Part shown: piece by piece, positions 5,770 to 11,728 of the stretch
How the letters are laid out: each line of letters begins with the position of its first letter
Numbering within the stretch: position 1 is the first letter of the stretch
Assembly: GCA_013203565.1 (NCBI GenBank)
Contig: JABMPZ010000011.1
Coordinates: 1 to 13,763, forward strand
Length of the DNA stretch: 13,763 bases
From: Parcubacteria group bacterium
GTDB lineage: Bacteria > Patescibacteriota > Minisyncoccia > Minisyncoccales > CG1-02-41-26
Reading direction: 5' to 3'
The notes under the pieces: model-generated
What the model saw: only the letters and a program-made list of their open reading frames with translations
What the model was told of the DNA's origin: nothing
Databases searched by the model: none
Position numbers and translations under genes: made by a program

Positions 5770-6573
5770 ATGGAAATAAAAAAATATCTACCCTTATTTT
5801 ACTTTATACTTCTTTTATTTATAACTGCTACGGCATGGAAGTATTTGATTGGGCCAAAACTTATTTTATTAGAAACACAAGAAGGCATAACATCTGCAGA
5901 AATCAAATATGATTTGTTTACAAATTTAATTAATTTTTTCTTGACACTAATGGCAATAAGTATTATTCCAATATACTTATGGATTAAACGCGACGTAGAA
6001 GTCTCTGTGAATAAAAAAACAGAAAAAGAAAAAATTAGATTAGAATCTCTAATGCGTTGCACTCAAATGCTTCAAACGTGTGTGCAACAAGAAAAAAGAT
6101 ATGAAGACAGAGGCGAAATAAAAATGGCTCTTATGCAAAAGTCTAAAAAAACTTCTACTATAGTCCCTGTCTGGCTAGAAGAACTTATAAGTAAAGCGCG
6201 TTCAGCTCTAAATTATGCAGAAATGTTAAAAGGAACTAAAGACGAAAAAATAATTCTTCATGCAAAAAACAATTTAGCATACTATTTAACGATAGCTAGA
6301 ATAAGAGAAAACGAGGCAAGAATGCTTATCAAAGAGGTCTACCAAAAAGCTGGTGAGTACAATAACTATAATTGGATAGAAACATATTTGTGGGTATGCT
6401 GGTGTTTCGCAAAGGATGAAAATGAAAAAAAAGAGGCTCGTAAAATATTTTACGAACTCTACAAACAAAAGGATATAATAACCAAAAGGGAGTTAAAATC
6501 AAAACTCGAAGAATATAAACAATTCTTCGACCAAGTGTTTACCACTCCCATTGACCATCAAAAACAATTGTAA
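5770..6573 (+). CDS. Membrane-anchored helical-repeat protein, unknown function
   Basis: A 267-residue protein with two N-terminal membrane segments (about 6-27 and 50-72) and a cytoplasmic, almost wholly helical remainder rich in Lys and Glu. Residues about 155-255 show paired helices spaced like TPR/SEL1-type repeats (ALNYAEMLKG, HAKNNLAYYLTIARI, NEARMLIKEVYQKAGEY, ETYLWVCWCFAKDENEKKEARKIFYELY). This suggests a protein-binding scaffold on the inner face of the membrane. I assign no family. It is a single-gene unit between a leaderless-type promoter and a convergent terminator shared with doxX. Confidence 0.75.
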   Translation: MEIKKYLPLFYFILLLFITATAWKYLIGPKLILLETQEGITSAEIKYDLFTNLINFFLTLMAISIIPIYLWIKRDVEVSVNKKTEKEKIRLESLMRCTQMLQTCVQQEKRYEDRGEIKMALMQKSKKTSTIVPVWLEELISKARSALNYAEMLKGTKDEKIILHAKNNLAYYLTIARIRENEARMLIKEVYQKAGEYNNYNWIETYLWVCWCFAKDENEKKEARKIFYELYKQKDIITKRELKSKLEEYKQFFDQVFTTPIDHQKQL

Positions 6574-6607
6574 TTCTTTGAATTATCATACAACTTAATA
6601 ATAACCT

Positions 6608-6643
6608 ATAAAAACCGACTCTGTCAATACCTTGTCGTTTTTT
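6608..6643. terminator. Weak bidirectional terminator between convergent genes
   Basis: AAAA-C-CGAC (6611-6619) pairs with GTCG-TTTT (6634-6641) around a 14-nt loop; both strands give a U-tract. It lies between the ends of the 5770-6573 gene and the doxX-like gene. Confidence 0.5.
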
Positions 6644-6674
6644 ATTATATTAAATTACTTTTTGAAAACTTTAC

Positions 6675-7076
6675 TCAACTCCTACCAGTATCACTAAACC
6701 TAAGAACTAATAAAGCAAAGATATAGATTACATGCTCATCAATCAAAAAGCTATGTGTTCCGACATAAGGAAAACTCAAGACAGGGATATAGTAAAGAGC
6801 CATCAATAAAACACCCAATAGAGCTGAATAACGCACAAATATCCCTACAATTAATGAAATTCCTAAAAGAGCGAGCCCCCATTGGTTAATTAAATCAACC
6901 CACACTACAATACCTGGGCTCGCTAACCATTGGTAAAAAGAGACAAAGGTTTTAGCATTATTTAGATAACCAGCTGATGTCCATGTGGGGTCTAAAACTT
7001 TAGTAATCCCAGCATAAAGAAACATCCAACCAATTGACACCCTTAACAAAAACAAACTTATTTTTCTAAAACCCAT
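6675..7076 (-). CDS. DoxX/DoxD-family membrane protein
   Basis: A 133-residue protein with four predicted membrane segments (about 8-25, 55-78, 82-102 and 113-127). The family signature is LLRVSIGWMFLYAGITKVLDPTW at the start (about 10-32), with the Gly-Trp-x-Phe-x-x-Ala-Gly-x-x-Lys pattern, followed by GLALLGISLIVG. DoxX/DoxD proteins are quinone-linked membrane proteins; DoxD is the small subunit of thiosulfate:quinone oxidoreductase in Acidianus, but most bacterial members have no proven substrate. A TATAAT (complement of 7115-7120) lies about 38 nt upstream. It fits the redox theme of the rubrerythrin and superoxide reductase genes, but it is not in their operon. Confidence 0.85.
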   Translation of the reverse strand: MGFRKISLFLLRVSIGWMFLYAGITKVLDPTWTSAGYLNNAKTFVSFYQWLASPGIVVWVDLINQWGLALLGISLIVGIFVRYSALLGVLLMALYYIPVLSFPYVGTHSFLIDEHVIYIFALLVLRFSDTGRS

Positions 7077-7137
7077 ATATTTTATTTTTATTTCCTATTA
7101 AAAACCTTTTTTTAATTATATCATTTACAGGGATAAA

Positions 7138-7178
7138 TAAAAACAGTGGGGCAGATAATATTTATCCACCTCCACTGT
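7138..7178 (-). terminator. Terminator of the Panacea/RelE operon
   Basis: ACAGTGG (7143-7149) pairs with CCACTGT (7172-7178). An inner GATAA/TTATC pairing extends the hairpin, and minus-strand transcription runs into TTTTTATTT. It is about 60 nt after the stop of the toxin-like gene. A separate 7-bp dyad, ATTAGCT-atc-AGCTAAT (7198-7214), lies between. Confidence 0.7.
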
Positions 7179-7238
7179 GCCATTAGTTTTGTTAATTATT
7201 AGCTATCAGCTAATGTCTCCTTTATGTTGAATAATACA

Positions 7239-7577
7239 CTAATATTCAAGACGATTTTTTATCATCTGTAATAATTCTTGTTCAGTTTTATAAATACCAT
7301 GTCGAGAAAAAATCAATATCTTATAAATATCATTATCTAAAATCTGAAATATCAATCTGTATCCTTTTGATTTACCAACACTTTCTTTAAGTGGTACCAC
7401 TCTTGCTTTGTAAATCTTCGCGCTACTAAAACCAGGACATTCGTCAATCGCTGGCGTTTCTTTTAAGCCCTTTAAGTTGAAAAGGCGCTCCCATGCTTCT
7501 AAAGATTCAAGTGGGGCAGAAAAACGCTTTAACTTTTTCAAATCCTTTTTAATATCGCAATGTCTATCTATCTGCAT
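7239..7577 (-). CDS. RelE/ParE-like toxin candidate
   Basis: A 112-residue basic protein. The start (DIKKDLKKLKRF, 8-19) and the centre and end (AKIYKARVVPLKESVGKSKGYRLIFQILDNDIYKILIFSRHGIYKTEQE) match the RelE/ParE toxin pattern: an N-terminal helix, then strands with KxRV...GYRLIF...YKILIFSRHG, where conserved Arg/His/Lys would contact RNA. Family members cut mRNA in the ribosome or inhibit gyrase. The gene begins 5 nt after the stop of a Panacea-domain gene and shares its terminator, the usual order and spacing of an antitoxin-toxin operon. The toxin role is inferred from fold-like pattern and context. Confidence 0.7.
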   Translation of the reverse strand: MQIDRHCDIKKDLKKLKRFSAPLESLEAWERLFNLKGLKETPAIDECPGFSSAKIYKARVVPLKESVGKSKGYRLIFQILDNDIYKILIFSRHGIYKTEQELLQMIKNRLEY

Positions 7578-7582
7578 AGGTG

Positions 7583-8080
7583 CTACATTTTATTCATTTC
7601 ACCATATTTATTACGATAATATGACAAATTGTAGTCAATAACACCATCTGGCTTAGTGGCAATCCATGGAGCTTCCCCATGGCTAGCATTTTTCATTTCA
7701 GTGCCGGAAAAATTCTCCCATTTTTTGGCTATATTTTCCATCATCAAAAGTTCTTCTTTACTAAATAGATTCAAATCAAAATCTTTCAATGGCTCAAGTA
7801 ATTGTTGATCTTGGTAGCCACTACTCATTTTAATTCTGCGAACCTTTATTTCCTCTCCTTGCATTTCTTTTAAAATCTTTTCTGCCATCCTAGGAACTGG
7901 TCCTTTTGCAAAACGCAAATATTCATCACCAGTGATTGATTTTCCATATTTCTCAAAAAAATCAAAATCTAAAAAATACAATAACTTCATTATTTTTAAT
8001 TTGCCCAAAGTGCCATTTTTAATATTATTGGCAAAAAATAATATTATATTCTTATACTTTTTTTTGTTTATCTTAACCAT
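7583..8080 (-). CDS. Panacea (DUF4065/SocA-like) domain antitoxin
   Basis: A 165-residue protein with the Panacea signature: an opening helix ending in KLKIMKLLYFLDFDFFEKYGKSITGDEYLRFAKGPVPRMAEKIL (about 30-72), the region where the family has its KL-LYF-D and Y-GP-P motifs. Panacea domains form the antitoxin part of many toxin-antitoxin pairs with unrelated toxins and neutralise them by direct binding. I chose ATG 8080 (MVKINKKK). Two upstream GTG codons (8107, 8089) are in frame, but a -10-like TTATAT lies among them. The RelE-like gene follows 5 nt downstream. Confidence 0.82.
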   Translation of the reverse strand: MVKINKKKYKNIILFFANNIKNGTLGKLKIMKLLYFLDFDFFEKYGKSITGDEYLRFAKGPVPRMAEKILKEMQGEEIKVRRIKMSSGYQDQQLLEPLKDFDLNLFSKEELLMMENIAKKWENFSGTEMKNASHGEAPWIATKPDGVIDYNLSYYRNKYGEMNKM

Positions 8081-8138
8081 ATTAAACACTTTTTTATATA
8101 ATAACACAAAACACTACACCAAACAAAGCTCCAATGTG

Positions 8139-8220
8139 CGGAGGGAACAGGATTCGAACCTGCATGTCTGTTAAGACGGCACTTTTCAAGAGTGCTGCAC
8201 TACCGTTATGCGACCCCTCC
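8139..8220 (-). tRNA. tRNA-Ser(UGA)
   Basis: Acceptor GGAGGGG/TCCCTCC (one G-T), anticodon stem GCACT/AGTGC with loop CTTGAAA (anticodon TGA), a class II variable arm GTCT/AGAC, T arm GCAGG-TTCGAAT-CCTGT. The discriminator is G as expected for Ser. No CCA. Confidence 0.95.
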
Positions 8221-8241
8221 TTATTATTGTTAAAATTATCA

Positions 8242-8577
8242 TTAAATTTTCACTAAAGCGGTTTCTTTATTCAGATATAACAAAGCCTTACAGATACTGA
8301 TAAATACATCAACATCTTTATTTTTCGTTAGGTAAAAATCTGCTAAAACCTCTCTGAATCTTAACAGCTCATTTAATCCGTGTCGCCATTTTTCATCGTC
8401 AGTTGTAAGGTCAATTAATTCAAATGCCCTGTTGAGGGAATCTAAAACTAATCTTTCATTCTTTTTTATTAACCAGTTTTTCGCTCGTGACAATTCAGCG
8501 CAAACATTCAATATTTGAATACTTTTAGAAAAACTTTGCCATTTTTCTGGGGTTAAATTTTTATGATATTTATTCAT
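8242..8577 (-). CDS. Small all-helical protein, unknown function
   Basis: A 111-residue protein from ATG 8577 (MNKYHKNL); an upstream in-frame start at 8586 would add MYR. Predicted as four or five amphipathic helices (WQSFSKSIQILNVCAELSRAKNWLIK, NERLVLDSLNRAFELIDLT, WRHGLNELLRFREVLADFYL, VDVFISICKALLYLNK). No metal motif, signal peptide or membrane segment. I recognise no named family. It overlaps the end of the DUF5674 gene by 8 bp, so the two are translated from one message and may be partners. tRNA-Ser(UGA) follows in the same orientation. Confidence 0.7.
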   Translation of the reverse strand: MNKYHKNLTPEKWQSFSKSIQILNVCAELSRAKNWLIKKNERLVLDSLNRAFELIDLTTDDEKWRHGLNELLRFREVLADFYLTKNKDVDVFISICKALLYLNKETALVKI

Positions 8578-8926
8578 TCTGTACAAATTGCTTTATTATT
8601 TTATTAATTTTATCAATTGTTTCTTTATCCTGAATATCCATATTAAAATGATTTTGATTTGGCTTTAGATTAATTAAAGAATTATATTCAACCCAATCAT
8701 TATTATTCATTAAAGGATAGAAGTTTCCTCCCCATAGGTTTTTTGGATTAGAATTATTCTTAATCAATAATTCAGCTATATCTGAATGAAGCTCTCCTCC
8801 TACTGCAATAATTTCTTTTTCAACATCAGCCACAAATTTAACCATCTCCTTAAAGGGCTTATCCAAAAACTTTTCCAAATATTTTTTATTCTTTTTTTCT
8901 TTAATTATTTCTATAAGGTAAGGCAT
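8570..8926 (-). CDS. DUF5674 family protein
   Basis: A 118-residue protein. It matches DUF5674 as I know it: a Phe-Lys-Glu-Met-Val-Lys-Phe-Val-x-Asp-Val-Glu segment (25-36), then EIIAVGGELHSDIAELLI (about 38-55), LWGGNFYPL (64-72), and WVEYNSLINLKPNQ (about 78-91) before a helical end. GGELH and WVEY are the conserved spots. The function is unknown; the family is frequent in Patescibacteria. A -10-like TAAATA (complement of 8934-8939) is 7 nt before the ATG, suggesting a leaderless message. Its end overlaps the start of the next gene. Confidence 0.8.
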   Translation of the reverse strand: MPYLIEIIKEKKNKKYLEKFLDKPFKEMVKFVADVEKEIIAVGGELHSDIAELLIKNNSNPKNLWGGNFYPLMNNNDWVEYNSLINLKPNQNHFNMDIQDKETIDKINKIIKQFVQNE

Positions 8927-8987
8927 AATACAATATTTAACTAAAAAATATTTTATATCTTTCTACTCTAAAACTTCGGCACAAAAG

Positions 8988-9071
8988 CGGAGGAGGCGAG
9001 AGTCGAACTCGCAAGACGCCGAAGCGTCGCAGATTAGCAATCTACTGCAATAACCATTATGCGACTCCTCC
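8988..9071 (-). tRNA. tRNA-Ser(GCU)
   Basis: Acceptor GGAGGAG/CTCCTCC, anticodon stem GTAGA/TCTGC with loop TTGCTAA (anticodon GCT), a class II variable arm GACGC-TTCG-GCGTC, T arm GCGAG-TTCGACT-CTCGC. Discriminator G. No CCA. Confidence 0.96.
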
Positions 9072-9097
9072 TGAATACCTATATCATACCATTAAAA

Positions 9098-9126
9098 TTG
9101 AAAAAATCAATAATTTATGGTATTAT
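9098..9126 (+). promoter_or_regulatory. Promoter of the tRNA-Arg hairpin unit
   Basis: TTGAAA (9098-9103), a 17-bp spacer and TATTAT (9121-9126). The predicted start near 9133 gives a primary transcript of about 285 nt up to the terminator at 9415, with 118 nt before the tRNA. Confidence 0.7.
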
Positions 9127-9154
9127 TTTTAATGTTAATGCTCTGGCTGATGTA

Positions 9155-9180
9155 GTCCTGCTTTTATTAAAAAGCAGGAC
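9155..9180 (+). repeat. 26-nt perfect hairpin, copy 2
   Basis: GTCCTGCTTTT and AAAAGCAGGAC form an 11-bp stem around ATTA. It is followed by CCCG like the other two copies. In the RNA it would be the first element of the tRNA-Arg leader. Confidence 0.75.
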
Positions 9181-9182
9181 CC

Positions 9183-9228
9183 CGGGCCAATTCTTTACGG
9201 TAAATCACAGATTTACCTAAATTGCCCG
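9183..9228 (+). other. Nested hairpin in the tRNA-Arg leader
   Basis: An outer stem CGGGC-(c)-AATT (9183-9192) pairs with AATT-GCCCG (9220-9228). An inner hairpin GGTAAAT (9199-9205) pairs with ATTTACC (9211-9217) around CACAG. It fills all but two bases of the space between the two 26-nt hairpins. Confidence 0.65.
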
Positions 9229-9253
9229 ACAAAGCCAAGACTTTGGCTTTGTC
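9228..9253 (+). repeat. 26-nt perfect hairpin, copy 3, overlapping the tRNA 5' end
   Basis: GACAAAGCCAA and TTGGCTTTGTC form an 11-bp stem around GACT. Flanks are GCCC on the left and CCCG on the right, as for copy 1. Its last three bases (GTC) are also the first three bases of the tRNA-Arg acceptor stem, so hairpin and folded tRNA compete for them. Confidence 0.78.
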
Positions 9254-9324
9254 CCCGTGGCTTAATTGGATAAGGCATTCCCTTGCGGAGGGAAAGATTG
9301 CAGGTTCGAGCCCTGCCGGGGACA
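9251..9324 (+). tRNA. tRNA-Arg(GCG)
   Basis: Acceptor GTCCCCG/CGGGGAC, D arm GCTT/AGGC, anticodon stem TTCCC/GGGAA with loop TTGCGGA (anticodon GCG, reading CGC and CGU), T arm GCAGG-TTCGAGC-CCTGC, discriminator A, no CCA. All stems pair fully apart from one wobble. Most bacteria read CGN codons with an inosine-modified ACG tRNA, so a GCG anticodon is unusual. Confidence 0.93.
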
Positions 9325-9329
9325 CAAAA

Positions 9330-9375
9330 TATTTTGCAGCTAAATCTGACGATCGTCAGATTTAGCTGCAAAATA
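9330..9375. repeat. 46-bp perfect palindrome with core GACGATCGTC
   Basis: Every base from 9330 to 9375 pairs with its mirror position about the centre 9352/9353. In RNA it would be a 21-bp hairpin with a GAUC loop. It begins 6 nt after tRNA-Arg and ends 6 nt before the terminator hairpin. The core equals that of the palindromes at 2710 and 12142. The arm TTTAGCTGCAAAAT resembles the arm at 12153-12170 (ATTAGC, CAAA in register). Confidence 0.92.
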
Positions 9376-9381
9376 AAAAAC

Positions 9382-9415
9382 AAAACTGGAAGGAGCTAAG
9401 CTCCTTCCAGTTTTT
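9382..9415. terminator. Strong bidirectional terminator
   Basis: AAAACTGGAAGGAGC (9382-9396) and GCTCCTTCCAGTTTT (9400-9414), a 15-bp perfect stem with loop TAA, T-rich on the plus side and matched by A-rich sequence on the other. It ends the tRNA-Arg unit and the convergent rubrerythrin/superoxide reductase operon. Confidence 0.93.
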
Positions 9416-9424
9416 GATTATAAA

Positions 9425-9802
9425 CTATGATTTCCACAGGCCGTGTATGTTGCAGTATGCTCTTGCTTCAAGCACTTCAACTCTTGGACTGAACTCTGCT
9501 TCCGGGGCATCGCCTGACTTTAGAAACTTCTTACCAATCCTACCATCACTTGTTTCAACTTCTATCCATTCTATATAGTGTTCTTCTGTCATTGGATGAG
9601 GTGTAGAGCCCACTTTTACTTTTACCCCCTTGTCTGTTTTCTCAACCACAGGAACATGCTTTTCTTGTGCTTCATCTTCTTGCTTTTCTTTGAGTAACTC
9701 CATTGGTTGTCCACAGCAGACAAGCTCACCTTCTCCTGTATGTAATACTTCAACGATATTACCACACACATTACACTTATATATTTGATTTAATTGAGTC
9801 AT
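9425..9802 (-). CDS. dfx: Superoxide reductase (desulfoferrodoxin)
   Basis: A 125-residue two-iron protein that reduces superoxide to hydrogen peroxide without releasing oxygen. The N-terminal desulforedoxin domain has four cysteine ligands (C10, C13, C29, C30). The catalytic domain has the expected ligands H49, H69, H75, C117 and H120, with E47-K48 (EKHVP) at the active site, where the conserved Glu and Lys steer substrate. Length is that of classical desulfoferrodoxins. It starts 5 nt after the rubrerythrin stop, so both enzymes come from one message: superoxide to peroxide, then peroxide to water. A soluble cytoplasmic protein typical of anaerobes. No SD is seen. Confidence 0.96.
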   Translation of the reverse strand: MTQLNQIYKCNVCGNIVEVLHTGEGELVCCGQPMELLKEKQEDEAQEKHVPVVEKTDKGVKVKVGSTPHPMTEEHYIEWIEVETSDGRIGKKFLKSGDAPEAEFSPRVEVLEARAYCNIHGLWKS

Positions 9803-9807
9803 ATATT

Positions 9808-10380
9808 TTAATATTGTTCACACTTAATTTGGTAATAAGACCTTTTGTGGTCGCAGGATGGGCACTTTTCTGGTGGTTCTGTTGCTGTTGTGGTGTATCC
9901 ACACTCACGGCAGACCCACTCAACCTCCTGCTCTTTCTTAAACACAGTATTGTTTTCTACTTGCTTTAATAATGATATATACCTTTCTTCATGATGCTTC
10001 TCTGCCTTTGCTATGGCTTTTAATCTTAGAGCAATATCACTAAGACCCTCTTGTTCTGCTATTTCAGCAAACTCAGGATACATTTGAGTATACTCATAGT
10101 TTTCGCCAGCAATTGAGGCCTTTAGGTTTTCAGCTGTTGTGCCATAAACTGTTGGAGCTACTGCTTCAACCTGTACTTCTTCATTGTCTTTCTTTATCTC
10201 CTGAATATGCTCAAACAATCTCTTGGCATGAGCTTTCTCATTCTCTGCTGTTATTAAAAAGATTTCAGCTATTTGCTCAAAGCCCTCTTTCTTAGCTACT
10301 TTAGCATAAAACGAATAACGGTTTCTGGCTTGTGATTCGCCAATGAATGCTTTTGTTAAGTTCTCAAGTGTTTTTTGCAT
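9808..10380 (-). CDS. rbr: Rubrerythrin
   Basis: A 190-residue peroxide-reducing protein. The N-terminal ferritin-like four-helix domain carries the diiron ligands in the expected places (E15; E48 with H51 in ENEKAH; E93/E96 in GENYEY; E127 with H130 in AEKHHEE). The C-terminal rubredoxin domain has the FeS4 cysteines C157, C160, C173 and C176 (CREC and CPSC). Length and domain order are standard. It is the first gene of a two-gene operon with superoxide reductase. A TATAAT lies 26 nt before the ATG. Substrate and partner are well known for the family; the electron donor here is not seen in the window. Confidence 0.97.
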   Translation of the reverse strand: MQKTLENLTKAFIGESQARNRYSFYAKVAKKEGFEQIAEIFLITAENEKAHAKRLFEHIQEIKKDNEEVQVEAVAPTVYGTTAENLKASIAGENYEYTQMYPEFAEIAEQEGLSDIALRLKAIAKAEKHHEERYISLLKQVENNTVFKKEQEVEWVCRECGYTTTATEPPEKCPSCDHKRSYYQIKCEQY

Positions 10381-10405
10381 ATGTTTTTTTATTTATTGTA
10401 AATCT

Positions 10406-10411
10406 ATTATA
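10406..10411 (-). promoter_or_regulatory. -10 box of the rbr-dfx operon
   Basis: Minus-strand TATAAT, overlapping the stop codon of the upstream ATP-grasp gene (10407-10409). No clear -35 is visible at 16-18 bp. Leader of about 20 nt, A-rich, no SD. Confidence 0.5.
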
Positions 10412-11600
10412 TACTATTTAACACAATATCCCAAACAACCTGTGCCACTTCATCTGAAACACCATGAGAAGGCTCATAATGCATATCAATATATGGTAAA
10501 CTATTTGTTTCTAAAACAGCACATTCCTGCTCTTTATACGACTTAGATATGTCAGCACAGATAAAATCAATACCAACAATGCGTGTGTTTAATAGATTTG
10601 TGATTTGCAAAAACAATTCCCTATTGTCTGAATGCATCTGGTCTGTTAATCCAACAGTATCACACCCAGAAGACAATGTATGCTTATAGTGGAGATAAAC
10701 CTTTTGATTATTCTCTAAAACAGAACCTAAACTCAAGCCCTGTGTTTTTAATGTTGAAATAAGGATATCGTCAACTACTATTTGATGTAGGGTAGTGTTT
10801 CGTTTTGTTGGAGCACCCCGTTTCTTATCCCTATTCTTTTCCTGTATCAATTGCTCAATTGTTGAGTTACCATTACCAACCACATTAGCTCTTTCTCTAT
10901 GACAACAGAAAACCTTATCCTTTCCAACAACAGTAGCACGGTATAGATTACCTAAAATATACTTTTCTACAATAAAATCAGGACGATACTTCTTAACTAT
11001 TCTCACTGCCTCTAAAAACTCTTTTTCTGAAGATATGTTGCATACAACATGCTGACTCAATGAACCAGAGCAGGGCTTCACTACAACAGGCCAGTCAATT
11101 TGCTTAGCAAATTGTAAGGCCTTTTGTTTGTTTGTGAATTTAGCTCCCGCAGGCACTGGTATATTATTTAATTCAAGTAAAGCTCTAGATTTTGACTTGT
11201 CATCCATATCAAAATTAGAGTTATGTGAAAACAAAGGAATGCTTTCATAATAGTATTCCTTGTTATCATATGAAAATCTAAAATCATTACGATACCCTCC
11301 TAAAATCTTTACTGCCTGGATATCAATACCCATCTTTTTTGCTTCGTTAAAAAAAATCAAACTCCTATTAAGAAGTTCTGATTGATCTGGATTGTTTTCA
11401 AACTTAACTATTTTTATCACGCTTAAAGCACGGAGTATAAACGGCCAAAGAGAATAACAGTTAAAATAGCTTTGCCCTGGGGTTTTTAGCTTTATTCTTA
11501 AACCCAAACCAGATACCCTACCTAAGTAATAGGCAACATGAAAATGAGTATGGCTTCTGCGCTTGGTTGGCAGACAGTATGGGCAATAATGTTTTGACAT
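10407..11600 (-). CDS. Cyanophycin-synthetase-like ATP-grasp ligase
   Basis: A 397-residue protein. Residues about 130-395 form an ATP-grasp fold like the central domain of cyanophycin synthetase and GshF: DDKSKSRALLELNNIPVPAG (133-152), ATP lysine K175 in PVVVKPCSGSLSQHVV, FIVEKYILGNLYRATVVG (209-226), and the metal-binding set D350, E364 and N366 (ICADI, VLETNSLPYIDMH). Such enzymes join a carboxylate to an amine through an acyl phosphate. Residues 1-125 are a different region opening with CPYC (6-9). The frame runs open to 11654, but that extension reads through a GC-rich hairpin; ATG 11600 is preceded by TATTAT at 5 nt, a leaderless layout. The substrate is unknown. It lies between an acidic Cys-tagged peptide gene and rbr. 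Confidence 0.8.
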   Translation of the reverse strand: MSKHYCPYCLPTKRRSHTHFHVAYYLGRVSGLGLRIKLKTPGQSYFNCYSLWPFILRALSVIKIVKFENNPDQSELLNRSLIFFNEAKKMGIDIQAVKILGGYRNDFRFSYDNKEYYYESIPLFSHNSNFDMDDKSKSRALLELNNIPVPAGAKFTNKQKALQFAKQIDWPVVVKPCSGSLSQHVVCNISSEKEFLEAVRIVKKYRPDFIVEKYILGNLYRATVVGKDKVFCCHRERANVVGNGNSTIEQLIQEKNRDKKRGAPTKRNTTLHQIVVDDILISTLKTQGLSLGSVLENNQKVYLHYKHTLSSGCDTVGLTDQMHSDNRELFLQITNLLNTRIVGIDFICADISKSYKEQECAVLETNSLPYIDMHYEPSHGVSDEVAQVVWDIVLNSI

Positions 11601-11617
11601 AAGCCATAATAGCAAAT

Positions 11618-11705
11618 GCCCAGCCCCTTTGAAAGGGCTGGGCAAGTGAGCCACACCATAGCGAGACCTGCTTCTAAAGCGAGTTCTCGGGCTAAGAAAC
11701 AGCCC
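11618..11705 (-). promoter_or_regulatory. GC-rich structured interval upstream of the ATP-grasp gene
   Basis: Three hairpins in 88 nt, minus-strand sense: GGGCT/AGCCC (11701-11705 with 11689-11693); CGAGA...TCTCG (11685-11689 with 11662-11666) enclosing GCTT-tag-AAGC; and a 26-nt hairpin GCCCAGCCC/GGGCTGGGC (11618-11643) with further inner pairs (one G-U). GGGCTG at 11700-11705 could also pair with CAGCCC (complement of 11636-11641), so two folds compete. No strong U-tract follows. It could be a riboswitch-like leader, a small RNA or a decayed element. Confidence 0.4.
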
Positions 11706-11728
11706 TTGTTATGATGTGGAAAAAAGAT

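Noticed and set aside
7162..7170. TTATCCACC as a third DnaA box
   Set aside because: It has one mismatch and forms part of the terminator hairpin of the toxin-antitoxin operon.
9155..9253. CRISPR-like array of repeats upstream of tRNA-Arg
   Set aside because: The units share geometry but not sequence, there are no regular spacers, and no cas gene is present.
11601..11654. Longer start for the ATP-grasp gene
   Set aside because: The extra 18 codons cover a 26-nt GC-rich hairpin, and a -10 box sits between them and ATG 11600.
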